Source of the DNA: UTCFX2 sp963726375
Lineage (GTDB): Bacteria; Chloroflexota; Anaerolineae; Anaerolineales; UBA4823
Length of the DNA: 64,000 nt
Reading direction: 5' to 3'
Assembly (NCBI GenBank): GCA_963726375.1
Contig: CAVSCE010000009.1
Location: 558,001-622,000, forward strand
Notes under the pieces: model-generated
What the model saw: only the letters and a program-made list of their open reading frames with translations
Databases searched by the model: none
What the model was told of the DNA's origin: nothing
Made by a program: the position numbers and the translations under genes
Shown: piece after piece, positions 1 to 7,698 of the stretch
Layout of the letters: each line of letters starts with the position of its first letter
How positions within the stretch are numbered: the stretch's first letter is position 1

Positions 1-78
1 GACTATAATAGCCAAGTTAATCTAGTTTCGATCGACATTTACGATCAGCAATCGAAAATGCGGGTTGATTTCCAATAA
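1..78 (+). CDS. C-terminal end of an unidentified upstream gene (partial)
   Basis: Frame 1 is open from the first base of the window to a TAA at 76-78 and encodes the last 25 residues of a protein that begins outside the window. The tail ends in DFQ and shows no motif that I can assign. It lies 35 bases upstream of the DsbA-like gene on the same strand, so the two may be co-transcribed. The coding call rests only on the open frame and the position, so confidence is low. Confidence 0.35.
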   Translation, partial: DYNSQVNLVSIDIYDQQSKMRVDFQ

Positions 79-113
79 ATTCATTAAGGAATACTCAAGA
101 AGAGCGAGGGAGC

Positions 114-863
114 ATGATAGAAGGTGAAAATATCGAACCAACAGAAATTAGCGAACCGGAAAGCGGACAAAAAAGTCGGATCCTGATTATTGGCATTGCG
201 ATGCTTCTGGTCGGTTTAATCCTCGGCTATTTAGGCCGTGGCGCATTTGGACCAGAAGCAATTTCAGCTCGGAAGACAGAAACTGCAGCTGCCGCTGCTG
301 TCCAAACCCAGGTTTCTTCAAATCAGGAAATGATGAAGTCGATTGTGGCCGAAACCATTCATTTCAAGGGAGATCCTGCCGCACCCATAACTATGATTGA
401 GTTTAGCGACTTTCAATGACCTTATTGCGGCCGATGGGCAACTGACGCGGGTCGTCAGATTGAAGAAAATTTTGTCAATAAGGGTGATGTACGGTTAGGC
501 TATTTTCATTTTGCTTTTCTTGGAGACGAGTCGATAGTCGCTGCTGAAGCGAGCGAATGCGCTGGAGACCAGGATAAATTTTGGGAATATCACGACTATT
601 TATTCTCGCATCAAAACGGAGAAAACCAGGGTGCGTTCAGCGAGGAAAATCTGAAAAAATTTGCTCAAGAGATGGGACTCGACCAAAAAGCTTTCAACTC
701 ATGCCTGGATTCCGGCAAATATACTGAAGCTGTCAATCGACAGAATGAGTTTGCTAGAAAATTAGGGGTTCAAAGCACGCCAAGTTTTCTGATTAATGGA
801 ATTCCATTGGTTGGTGCGCAGCCGATTGAAAAATTTCAAGCATTATTCGAACAATTGAAGTAG
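114..863 (+). CDS. DsbA-family thiol oxidoreductase with in-frame TGA at the first catalytic Cys (candidate selenoprotein)
   Basis: Read continuously in one frame, with TGA at 417-419 decoded as an amino acid, this gives a 249-residue protein. An N-terminal membrane anchor (about residues 23-45) leads to a thioredoxin-fold domain of the DsbA/Thioredoxin_4 type. The active site normally reads CPYC. Here the first Cys codon is TGA, giving X-P-Y-C at residues 102-105. The cis-Pro motif (STPSFLING) is present near residue 223, and the fold is complete to the C-terminus with no other stop and no frameshift. Family members oxidise or isomerise disulfides outside the membrane. A hairpin matching the bacterial SECIS layout follows the TGA. 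Two readings remain open: a genuine UxxC selenoprotein, or a TGC-to-TGA error or mutation. The window has other nonsense changes, but none falls on a catalytic Cys. The start ATG has GAGGG at 106-110, a short spacing. Confidence 0.75.
439..462 (+). promoter_or_regulatory. Candidate bacterial SECIS hairpin
   Basis: Just after the TGA at 417-419, CTGACG (442-447) pairs perfectly with CGTCAG (453-458) around the five-base loop CGGGT. The stem extends by CAA (439-441) with TTG (460-462) past one bulged A. The apical loop starts 28 bases after the TGA and has G at its second position. As I recall the bacterial SECIS rules, the loop lies about 16-37 nt downstream, is short, and has a G among its first two bases; this hairpin fits. 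No selA, selB or selC gene is in the window. Confidence 0.5.
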
Positions 864-913
864 AAAATCCAGCTATTCCTTAGGATTCCAAAGGCAACAG
901 CTTGATTTTCCCG

Positions 914-943
914 AAAAAAGGCGATAAATACATCGCCTTTTTT
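914..943 (+). terminator. Intrinsic terminator after the DsbA-like gene
   Basis: GGCGAT (920-925) and ATCGCC (932-937) form a perfect stem with a six-base loop. It is flanked by A6 upstream and T6 downstream, so it can work in both directions. It separates the DsbA-like gene from the HAD gene. Confidence 0.85.
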
Positions 944-1061
944 CTAATCTTGTGGTTTCTCTTTCATGCAATTCAACTTATAGAATTTTTAAATTCCCAG
1001 TCTTATAACCTTGACCGCATCCTTATCTTATGGAAAAATACTTTTTAGGGTTTGTAAATCA

Positions 1062-1631
1062 ATGAGTTCAACCAGCGGCATATATATAAATTTAATTGTT
1101 TTTGATGGGGATGATACCCTCTGGTTTGGCCTTGATGGAGGTTATATTTCTGGGATCAATTATTCTGATTATGGGAGCGACACGTACACTTTTCGAAGAA
1201 TTGGGGAGGATTTTATCGAACGCAATGATGGACAGAGATTTCGTCTGTATCCAGAAGTCCGAAGTTTGCTCGCAAATCTCATGAATATGAAACTGCTGAT
1301 CTCTTTGGCAAGCTACAATCATCCTTCACCAGTTGAGAAAGCATTACACGCATTCGAAATTAATCAATTCTTTCTTCACCCCGTCATCGAATACAGCAGT
1401 CAAAAAGATAAAATGCTCAAAGCGATACTCCGCAAGTTTTCCCAGTCAGGTTGGCTAGTTAAACCTTCAACAACCCTCTTTATTGATGACGATCACCAGA
1501 ACCGCTATTTGAAACAAATGGAGTTTATTGGTGTACATTTTCTAAAGAAATCTTCAGATATTACAAATCTCAACGAGCTGATAAATAATCCTAAGTTTCA
1601 GCTAGTTCCTGCACAGAAAAGTCTGATTTGA
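1062..1631 (+). CDS. HAD-superfamily phosphatase, MDP-1-like
   Basis: A 189-residue protein with the HAD motif I DGDDT (nucleophile Asp in VFDGDDTLW) near residue 13 and motif III/IV FIDDDHQN near the C-terminal third. Its size and the DTLW context resemble the magnesium-dependent phosphatase-1 subgroup of small HAD phosphatases. The substrate cannot be told from sequence. I chose ATG 1062, because AGGG at 1047-1050 fits as a ribosome binding site and the residues before it do not look conserved. The gene reaches the YjbQ locus downstream, so the pair may be co-transcribed, although no functional link is evident. Confidence 0.75.
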   Translation: MSSTSGIYINLIVFDGDDTLWFGLDGGYISGINYSDYGSDTYTFRRIGEDFIERNDGQRFRLYPEVRSLLANLMNMKLLISLASYNHPSPVEKALHAFEINQFFLHPVIEYSSQKDKMLKAILRKFSQSGWLVKPSTTLFIDDDHQNRYLKQMEFIGVHFLKKSSDITNLNELINNPKFQLVPAQKSLI

Positions 1632-1666
1632 ATATATTTCAGAAAACTATTACGAGGACTTGCTTA

Positions 1667-2086
1667 ATGAAATCGTATCGTAAAGAGATCTGGTTAAATA
1701 TTCCTGCGAGGCGCAGCTTTATCAACATCACTTCGAAAATTGAGGAGTGTTTGCGAGAGAGTGGGATTATCGAAGGTATTGCATTGGTAAATGCCATGCA
1801 TATCACCGCTTCTGTTTTCATTAATGATGACGAAAGCGGTTTGCACAGGGATTATGATGACTGGCTTGAACAACTGGCACCCCATGATCCTATCTCAAAA
1901 TATCGACACAACAGGACTGGAGAAGACAACGCTGACGCCCACCTGAAACGCCAGATTATGGGACGAGAGGTTGTAGTAGCCATCTCAAATGGCCTCCTTG
2001 ATTTTGGTCCCTGGGAACAAATTTTTTATGGAGAATTTGACGGACGTCGACCGAAACGGGTGCTTGTTAAAATCATAGGTGAATAA
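1667..2086 (+). CDS. YjbQ / UPF0047 family protein
   Basis: A 139-residue protein of the YjbQ (UPF0047) family. Family marks are the N-terminal strand with the phrase IPARRSFINIT, the stretch GIALVNAMHITASVFIND, the HNRTGEDNADAHLKRQIMG block and the C-terminal GPWEQIFYGEFDGRRPKR. Some family members have weak thiamine-phosphate synthase activity, but the physiological role is unsettled. Start ATG 1667 has GAGGA about nine bases upstream. The gene sits 35 bases after the HAD gene on the same strand. Confidence 0.9.
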   Translation: MKSYRKEIWLNIPARRSFINITSKIEECLRESGIIEGIALVNAMHITASVFINDDESGLHRDYDDWLEQLAPHDPISKYRHNRTGEDNADAHLKRQIMGREVVVAISNGLLDFGPWEQIFYGEFDGRRPKRVLVKIIGE

Positions 2087-2211
2087 TCGATCAAGCCTGC
2101 CTTAATTGCCAGATTTAATAGGCTGGTCTTCTCCTTTGGGAAGTCAACTTCTCCATGCAATTGGAAATGATGTATGATTAGATTCTGTTAATTCTTTTCA
2201 AGGAGACAAAA

Positions 2212-2566
2212 ATGAAAGCGATAGCCTACATCGCCGCAGCGATTCTGATCTTCTTTGGTGTGCTTTTTGTCTGGGGCGCTTTCAGTTCCGAAGGGTCCCC
2301 TGGTTGGATTCTGGTTGGTTTGATCAGCATTTCAGCAGGCTTTGTGATCATCTGGTTTTTCAGCCGTGCCAAAAAAAGCGAATCGGGATCGAATATCACC
2401 TATCAGGTAGATCTTCCGGCAAATATCAGTCTTGACACTCTTAAATGCAAGTCATGCGGTGGAGCATTTGACCGCTGATAACATTTCGATGGTGGCTGGT
2501 GCACCGGTTGTAAAATGTCCTTACTGTGGAACGAGTTATCAGCTCACCGAGGAACCGAAGTGGTGA
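2212..2566 (+). pseudogene. Small zinc-ribbon membrane protein, one frameshift
   Basis: The first frame (2212-2478) encodes two hydrophobic segments (about residues 3-22 and 30-47), a linker, and CKSCGGA. It then stops in TGA. Removing one T from the TTT at 2467-2469 restores a frame running to TGA 2564-2566 with VKCPYCGTSY. The repaired protein of about 117 residues has two membrane helices and a CxxC...CxxC zinc ribbon facing the cytoplasm or periplasm. The homopolymer position makes a sequencing error likely. The gene is 28 bases upstream of the DUF2207 gene and probably its operon partner. Function unknown. ATG 2212 has AAGGAG nine bases upstream. Confidence 0.65.
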
Positions 2567-2594
2567 CTTTCCTCTTGGAGAAAAGGATGCTTTC

Positions 2595-4277
2595 ATGAGA
2601 AAAATTTATATCTCATTTATTCTTATCTGCTTGATGTTGATTTTCCATGGGACTGGATCGGCACAATCCTATCTTTTTCAGTTGGAACAACTGGAAGTCA
2701 ACATTTATGTGAATGATGATGGATCTGCTTCCATTGATTATCGATTTACATTTGTTAATGATCTTTCAGCACCAAGGATCGAATATGTTGATGTTGGGAT
2801 GCCAAACAGTCAGTTTACACTTCAGGGTGCAACCGCCGAAGTGAACGGACAGACTGTCGCAGTATCTCAATCTGATTATGAGGGTGACGGATCGGGTTTT
2901 GCCGTAGTGCTGGGTGGAGCTGGTATACCCCCAGGGCAGCGGGGGGAAGTTCATGTGAATATTCCAGATGCCGGAAGTTGGCTCCGGTATGACAGCGAGG
3001 ATGATGGTTACGCAAGCATTGCCTTTACACCTACCTGGTTCGGCTCAGAGTATATCAAGGGCACAACAGAAATAACGGTTTCGATTCATCTTCCTCCTGG
3101 GATCCAACCGGAGGAACCTCGCTGGCACAAAGCTCCATCTGGATGGCCCGAACAACCAGAAGTAAGCCTGGATGAGGAAGGCAGGGTAGTTTACACATGG
3201 ACGAATTCGGCAGCATCAGCTTCGAAAAAATATATATTTGGCGCTTCCTTCCCAACTCAATATGTACCTCCAACAGCAGTAAGTAAGCCCTCCTGGTTTG
3301 AAATCCTTGGCATCAGCGAAGATACATGTTTCACATTTCTTTGCTGCGGAGGGATTTTTGCTTCGGTTATCGGTGTGGGATGGTGGAATAATGAGGCATC
3401 CAGAAAACGAAAATTAAAATATCTTCCACCAAAAATCACGATCGAAGGTCTCGGGATCAAACGCGGACTTACAGCTGTCGAAGCAGCCATACTCATGGAA
3501 CAACCACTCGATAAAGTGATGACCATGATCCTTTTCGGAGTCCTGAAGAAAGCAGCTGCGACAGTCCGCACAAAAGATCCGCTTGAATTAGATGTCGTAG
3601 AAATACTTCCTGATGGGTTAAATCCATATGAAGTTGATTTTCTCAAGGCTTTTAGATTACAGGAAAAAACCGAACGCCGAAAAGCTCTGCAAACAGTCAC
3701 CATAGATATCGTTCAAGCCGTTTCCGCAAAGATGAAGGGGTTCAGTCGAAAGGAGACAATCGCATATTACCAGGATATTATGGAAAAAGCCTGGAAGCAA
3801 GTTGAAACGGCTCAAACACCGGAAGTGAAGAGCGAAATGTTTGATAAAAACCTGGAGTGGACCATGTTGGATAAAGAATATGACGACCGCACCAGGGATG
3901 TTTTCCAATCAGGTCCTGTTTACCTACCTAACTGGTGGGGCCGATTTGATCCAACATACAACAGACCAATCAGTACCTCCCGACCTATTTCATCCCCTAC
4001 CCAGGTGGGGCAACCTTCCGGAGGCGGCGTTTCGCTACCAACACTTCCCGGCGGCAGCTTTGCTGCATCGATGGTCAATGGAGTGGAAAATTTCTCTGCT
4101 GGCGTCATAGGAAATGTAAATGATTTCACCAGAACTATCACAAACAAAACAAATCCAATCCCGGTTCCAAGCGTAACAAGAAGCGGCGGCAGCAGCAGCG
4201 GAAGGAGCGGTGGGGGATGTGCCTGCGCCTGTGCCTGTGCTGGCTGTGCGTGCGCTTGCGCCGGTGGAGGTCGATAG
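2595..4277 (+). CDS. DUF2207-type secreted/membrane protein with Cys-Ala repeat tail
   Basis: A 560-residue protein. It has a signal peptide (residues 1-21, ending near GSA), an extracytoplasmic beta-rich DUF2207-like domain (about 22-225), one transmembrane segment (about 245-265, with CFTFLCCGGIF), and a cytoplasmic region with helices. A Ser/Gly/Pro-rich linker follows, then a tail in which seven Cys alternate with Ala between GGG and GGGR. Start ATG 2595 has AAGGA eight bases upstream. Tails of this type are not explained by the DUF2207 fold. The next gene downstream is a radical SAM/SPASM enzyme with a PqqD-like domain, so I infer that the tail could be its substrate. Metal binding or lipidation of the tail are alternatives. 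Confidence 0.8.
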   Translation: MRKIYISFILICLMLIFHGTGSAQSYLFQLEQLEVNIYVNDDGSASIDYRFTFVNDLSAPRIEYVDVGMPNSQFTLQGATAEVNGQTVAVSQSDYEGDGSGFAVVLGGAGIPPGQRGEVHVNIPDAGSWLRYDSEDDGYASIAFTPTWFGSEYIKGTTEITVSIHLPPGIQPEEPRWHKAPSGWPEQPEVSLDEEGRVVYTWTNSAASASKKYIFGASFPTQYVPPTAVSKPSWFEILGISEDTCFTFLCCGGIFASVIGVGWWNNEASRKRKLKYLPPKITIEGLGIKRGLTAVEAAILMEQPLDKVMTMILFGVLKKAAATVRTKDPLELDVVEILPDGLNPYEVDFLKAFRLQEKTERRKALQTVTIDIVQAVSAKMKGFSRKETIAYYQDIMEKAWKQVETAQTPEVKSEMFDKNLEWTMLDKEYDDRTRDVFQSGPVYLPNWWGRFDPTYNRPISTSRPISSPTQVGQPSGGGVSLPTLPGGSFAASMVNGVENFSAGVIGNVNDFTRTITNKTNPIPVPSVTRSGGSSSGRSGGGCACACACAGCACACAGGGR

Positions 4278-4326
4278 ATTTGAATGAAGATTTCGTGATG
4301 ATTTTTATTCTTTGAGGTCGTATTTG

Positions 4327-5678
4327 ATGGATTTCCGGAAATATTTCGCAAGATCAAGACGGACTTAACCTGCGAACTCGCATGGTATTCAGCTTTCATC
4401 CTTTATTCGCGATAATGGTTCTGAAAAGGCACATATTCACCTGCGAATAGATACAGACGGAAGTGGTCTCTTGATCATCAACGCAAACAGCGTAATTCAC
4501 TTGAATCTGATCAGCAGCATCGATGGCACTCCTGGCGTTACAAGACACTCCTAAAGCCCAAGCAGTTCATGAACTTAAGAGGAAATTCTCAACATCGACT
4601 CACAAGATATCTGGTGACTATACGCAGTTTGTTTCGCAATTAAACGAACTGATTGATCCAAATGGCGCCTGTCCCATTCATGCTCTAAATCTTGAAACCA
4701 TTCCTCCTTTCACAACAAAGCCTTCGGCTCCCTATCGAATGGACATAGCCTTGACCTACCGCTGTAACAATGATTGCTTTCATTGTTATAACGCCCGACC
4801 TCGTGATTTTTCAGAAATTTCAACGGATGCTTGGAAGAAAATCATCGATAGGATTTGGGAAATTGGCATCCCCCATTTGGTTTTCACGGGTGGAGAACCG
4901 ACGCTCCGGCCAGACTTACCGGAACTGATTGCCTATGCGCAGCACGTCGGACTGATCACTGGATTAAATACCAATGGTCGTTCGTTAAGCAAGCCTAATT
5001 ATCTGGAAACACTGGTCAGCTCTGGATTAGACCACGTACAAATCACAATAGAATTCTCACGACCCTCAGATCCACGACCAGATGGTTCGAGCTAAGGGTG
5101 CCTGGTCACAAACTGTTGCTGGAATTCGCAATGCGTTGGACACCCCACTTTACGTAATGACCAACTCTACGATGTTGCGCCAGAATTCACCATCAATGAA
5201 CAAGACACTTCATTTTCTTGCCGAACTCGGAGTGCCGACGATCGGCCTGAATGCCTTGATCTTTTCCGGTTCAGGTGCTACATGCGGAAGCGGGCTTCAT
5301 GAGGCAGAATTGCGGCCGATTCTCGAGCTTGCTCGAAACCTGACCGAGCTTCATCATCAACGGCTGATCTGGTACACACCTACCCAATATTGCAATTTTG
5401 ACCCGATGGATCTGGATCTTGGTGTCAAAGGATGTACTGCCGCCCGCTACAATATGTGTATCGAACCGGATGGAGCAGTCATCCCATGCCAATCATATTA
5501 TTTTCCCCTGGGTTCGATGCTCAACGATCCATGGGACAGCATCTGGGAACATGATCTGGCAAACCAGCTGCGGAATCGCCAGGAACGGCAGGAAAAATGT
5601 AATTCCTGTCAATTATTTTCAGAATGTGGTGGTGGGTGCCCGTTATCTTCGACGCATAATCCAAATAATAAAGAATAG
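4327..5678 (+). pseudogene. Radical SAM/SPASM enzyme with PqqD-like N-terminal domain, frame-disrupted
   Basis: The product is recovered by joining frames. 4327 to about 4515 encodes an N-terminal region matching the paralogue downstream (HLRIDTDGSGLLIINANSV). 4523-5095 and 5082-5678 carry the rest. The radical SAM cluster motif is CNNDCFHC (CxxxCxxC), followed by GGEPTLRPDLPEL. The C-terminus has SPASM-type Cys (GCTAARYNMC, PCQSYYF, EKCNSCQLFSECGGGCP). An inserted T near 5053 (GAATTCTC for GAATCTC) breaks ITIESHDPQIHDQ. Further shifts lie near 4370 and 4515. The N-terminal region resembles a PqqD/RRE peptide-binding domain. Together these parts suggest a peptide or protein maturase. The true enzyme is probably intact, and the breaks look like sequence indels. 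ATG 4327 has GAGG ten bases upstream. Confidence 0.7.
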
Positions 5679-5690
5679 TCAGAGGAAAAA

Positions 5691-6836
5691 ATGCCAGGTA
5701 TGCTCCGTCCAATTCAGCGTTTTTTTTCCAACAACAAACCAATTCCTGCCGGTCTTTATCACTACAAAGCACCGCAGCACGATCCGCGTAACTACCAATT
5801 GCATTTACGTATCGAAGAAAACGGTGATGGGCTGCTGATCATTAACGCTTCGACGGTTCTTCATCTAAATTTGACCGCTGCAGAATATGCGTATTATCTC
5901 ATCTGCAGCAAATCCGAAGAAGAGATCGCTCGTCTAATGGTTACTCGCTATCAGGTCGATCATGATCAAGCGCTGCAGGATTACAGGAATTTCTCAGATC
6001 GAATCCACACGATCATCGAGACACCCGATTTGGACCCGGTCACTTTTCTTGACGTCGACCGCCTTCAACCCTTTTCTGGTAGATTGACTGCACCGTATCG
6101 TCTGGATTGTGCATTAACCTATCGACTTCCCGAGGATGAAAATCCCGAATTAGAACTGATCGAACGCGTGTCAAGGGAACTGACAACTGAAGACTGGAAA
6201 ACCATTATGCAGAAAGCGTGGGATGCAGGCATTCCGCACATACTATTCACTGGCGGAGAGCCAACGCTTCGTGATGATTTACCTGAGCTGATCCGCTTTG
6301 CAGAGCGAACCGGTCAGGTTACTGGATTATTAAGTTATGGATCAAAGCTCGTTGATTCCAGCTATTTTTCTGAACTCCTTCAATCTGGATTAGATCATCT
6401 GATGCTGATCTTAAGATCTGATAACGAGTCGTCATGGAAATCCGTTCAGAGTTCGATTGCTGAAGATCTATCCCTGACAGTACACCTGACAATTGATCAC
6501 GAAAATAAGGGAGATTCCGAGGCGATCTTACGCCGACTTGCCAAAATAGGAATAGTGAACGTCTCTCTGAGTGCAGTTGATGATTCGCTCGCCGAATACC
6601 TTCAATCTGCGAGGTCATGGGTTGCTGCTCTTGGCCTTGAGCTGATCTGGAACCTTCCAGCTCCTTATTCATCCCTACACCCGATTGCACTAGAAAATAA
6701 AGATGCAGGTATCGAAGGTGCGGGGCGAGCATGGATTTACGTTGAGCCAGATGGTGATGTCCGTCCATCACAAGGCAATCCGAAAATCTTGGGGAATATC
6801 CTGACCGATCCCTGGAATAAAATATGGAAAGGTTGA
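5691..6836 (+). CDS. Degenerate radical SAM paralogue lacking Fe-S cysteines, PqqD-like N-terminal domain
   Basis: A 381-residue paralogue of the preceding gene. It keeps the PqqD-like N-terminal part (GLLIINASTVLHLNLTAAEY, then an EEIARLMVTRYQVD helix) and the barrel core with FTGGEPTLRDDLPEL. Where the cluster loop should read CxxxCxxC it has RLPEDENPELE. The whole protein has only two Cys (LICSK, LDCAL), neither placed to bind a cluster, and the C-terminus has no SPASM Cys. It therefore cannot do radical SAM chemistry in the known way. A structural or substrate-delivery partner of the active paralogue is the natural inference. ATG 5691 has GAGG with short spacing, 12 bases after the upstream stop, so translation is probably coupled. 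Confidence 0.8.
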   Translation: MPGMLRPIQRFFSNNKPIPAGLYHYKAPQHDPRNYQLHLRIEENGDGLLIINASTVLHLNLTAAEYAYYLICSKSEEEIARLMVTRYQVDHDQALQDYRNFSDRIHTIIETPDLDPVTFLDVDRLQPFSGRLTAPYRLDCALTYRLPEDENPELELIERVSRELTTEDWKTIMQKAWDAGIPHILFTGGEPTLRDDLPELIRFAERTGQVTGLLSYGSKLVDSSYFSELLQSGLDHLMLILRSDNESSWKSVQSSIAEDLSLTVHLTIDHENKGDSEAILRRLAKIGIVNVSLSAVDDSLAEYLQSARSWVAALGLELIWNLPAPYSSLHPIALENKDAGIEGAGRAWIYVEPDGDVRPSQGNPKILGNILTDPWNKIWKG

Positions 6837-6924
6837 ACAGGAAATCGAAGTCCAAAGCACTCCCCTAACACAAAAAATCGATTGGCATCCACGTTTTGTC
6901 CAGCAGGCACGCTGGACTGAAGAT

Positions 6925-7641
6925 TTGCGCAGGTTTATTCTGCGCCAAATCGATCTCTTTGATAGAAGCAGTGTCCTCGAAGTGGGCTGCGGGACTGGCG
7001 CTGTCCTTGAAACGATAACAGGGCTCGCACATGCGAATAGTTGGATTGTGTCTGGAGTGGACATAAATATTAATTACTTGACTTCAGCCCACAAGATTTG
7101 TCCTACATTCGGGCTGACTTAAGGCGATGCGCATTTCTTACCGTTCTCTCAGGGATATTTTGACCTCGTTTTTTGCCATTTTCTGTTGATGTGGGTCTCA
7201 AATCCTATAGCTGTATTATTTGAAATGAAGCGTGTTGTCCGTCCTGGAGGTTGGGTCGTAGCATTCGCAGAACCAGATTATGGAGGCCGAATCGACGAAC
7301 CAGAAGAGTTAGAGAAAATCAGCGCGATTCAGGAATTAAGCCTGAAGCAGCAAGGCGCTGAAACTCGGATGGGGCGAAAATTGTCAGGATTATTCCATCA
7401 AAACGGTTTCGTCGATATCGAATGTGGTGTGATGGGTGCTCAGTGGAACCAATCTTCAATTCGCAGCTCTGAAGAATCCGACCAGGAATGGCAGGTGATG
7501 AAGTCTGATCTGAACCGCTTCAATAGTATTCATAACTTCGAGGAATTCCGATTAATGGATCTGGCTGCCAGACAATCAGGGTCCCGCATCCTGTTTGTAC
7601 CTACTTTTTATGCGATGGGACGCGCACCAAACGATAAATAA
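6925..7641 (+). pseudogene. Class I SAM-dependent methyltransferase, one in-frame TAA
   Basis: A single frame encodes the SAM-binding motif LEVGCGTGAVLE, then GVDIN, then after TAA at 7120-7122 GDAHFLPF, FDLVFCHFLLMWV and the post-core VVRPGGWVVAFAEPDYGG. It is a UbiE/Methyltransf_11-type enzyme. CAA to TAA (expected Gln before GDAH) is the simplest explanation for the stop. Because the stop is TAA it is not a selenocysteine candidate. The same frame is open upstream to about 6829, with family-like residues (WHPRFVQQARWTEDLRRF), but it shows no good start codon. The true start is therefore uncertain, and 6925 is the first TTG. The gene follows the radical SAM pair directly and probably belongs to the same cassette. 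Substrate unknown. Confidence 0.7.
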
Positions 7642-7678
7642 AAGATCATGCTGGGGACAACATCCCCAACATGATCTT
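7642..7678. terminator. Bidirectional terminator between convergent genes
   Basis: AAGATCATG (7642-7650) pairs with CATGATCTT (7670-7678). Inside it TGGGG (7652-7656) pairs with CCCCA (7664-7668). The hairpin sits exactly between the convergent methyltransferase and ribulokinase genes. T-tracts are modest. Confidence 0.7.
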
Positions 7679-7698
7679 GGAAAGATTTTTAAGAATTC

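Noticed and set aside
2476..2478. TGA after CGGAFDR in the zinc-ribbon protein as a selenocysteine codon
   Set aside because: The frame after this TGA does not continue the protein; the second zinc-binding pair appears only after a one-base shift in a T run.
3920..4399. Long antisense open frame opposite the Cys-Ala tail
   Set aside because: It is the complement of the GC-rich repeat and linker (Pro/Ala/Gln-rich), has no ribosome binding site and no recognisable domain.
7120..7122. TAA inside the methyltransferase as a recoded codon
   Set aside because: TAA is not used for selenocysteine or pyrrolysine, and a single CAA-to-TAA change explains it. It is treated as a mutation or error.
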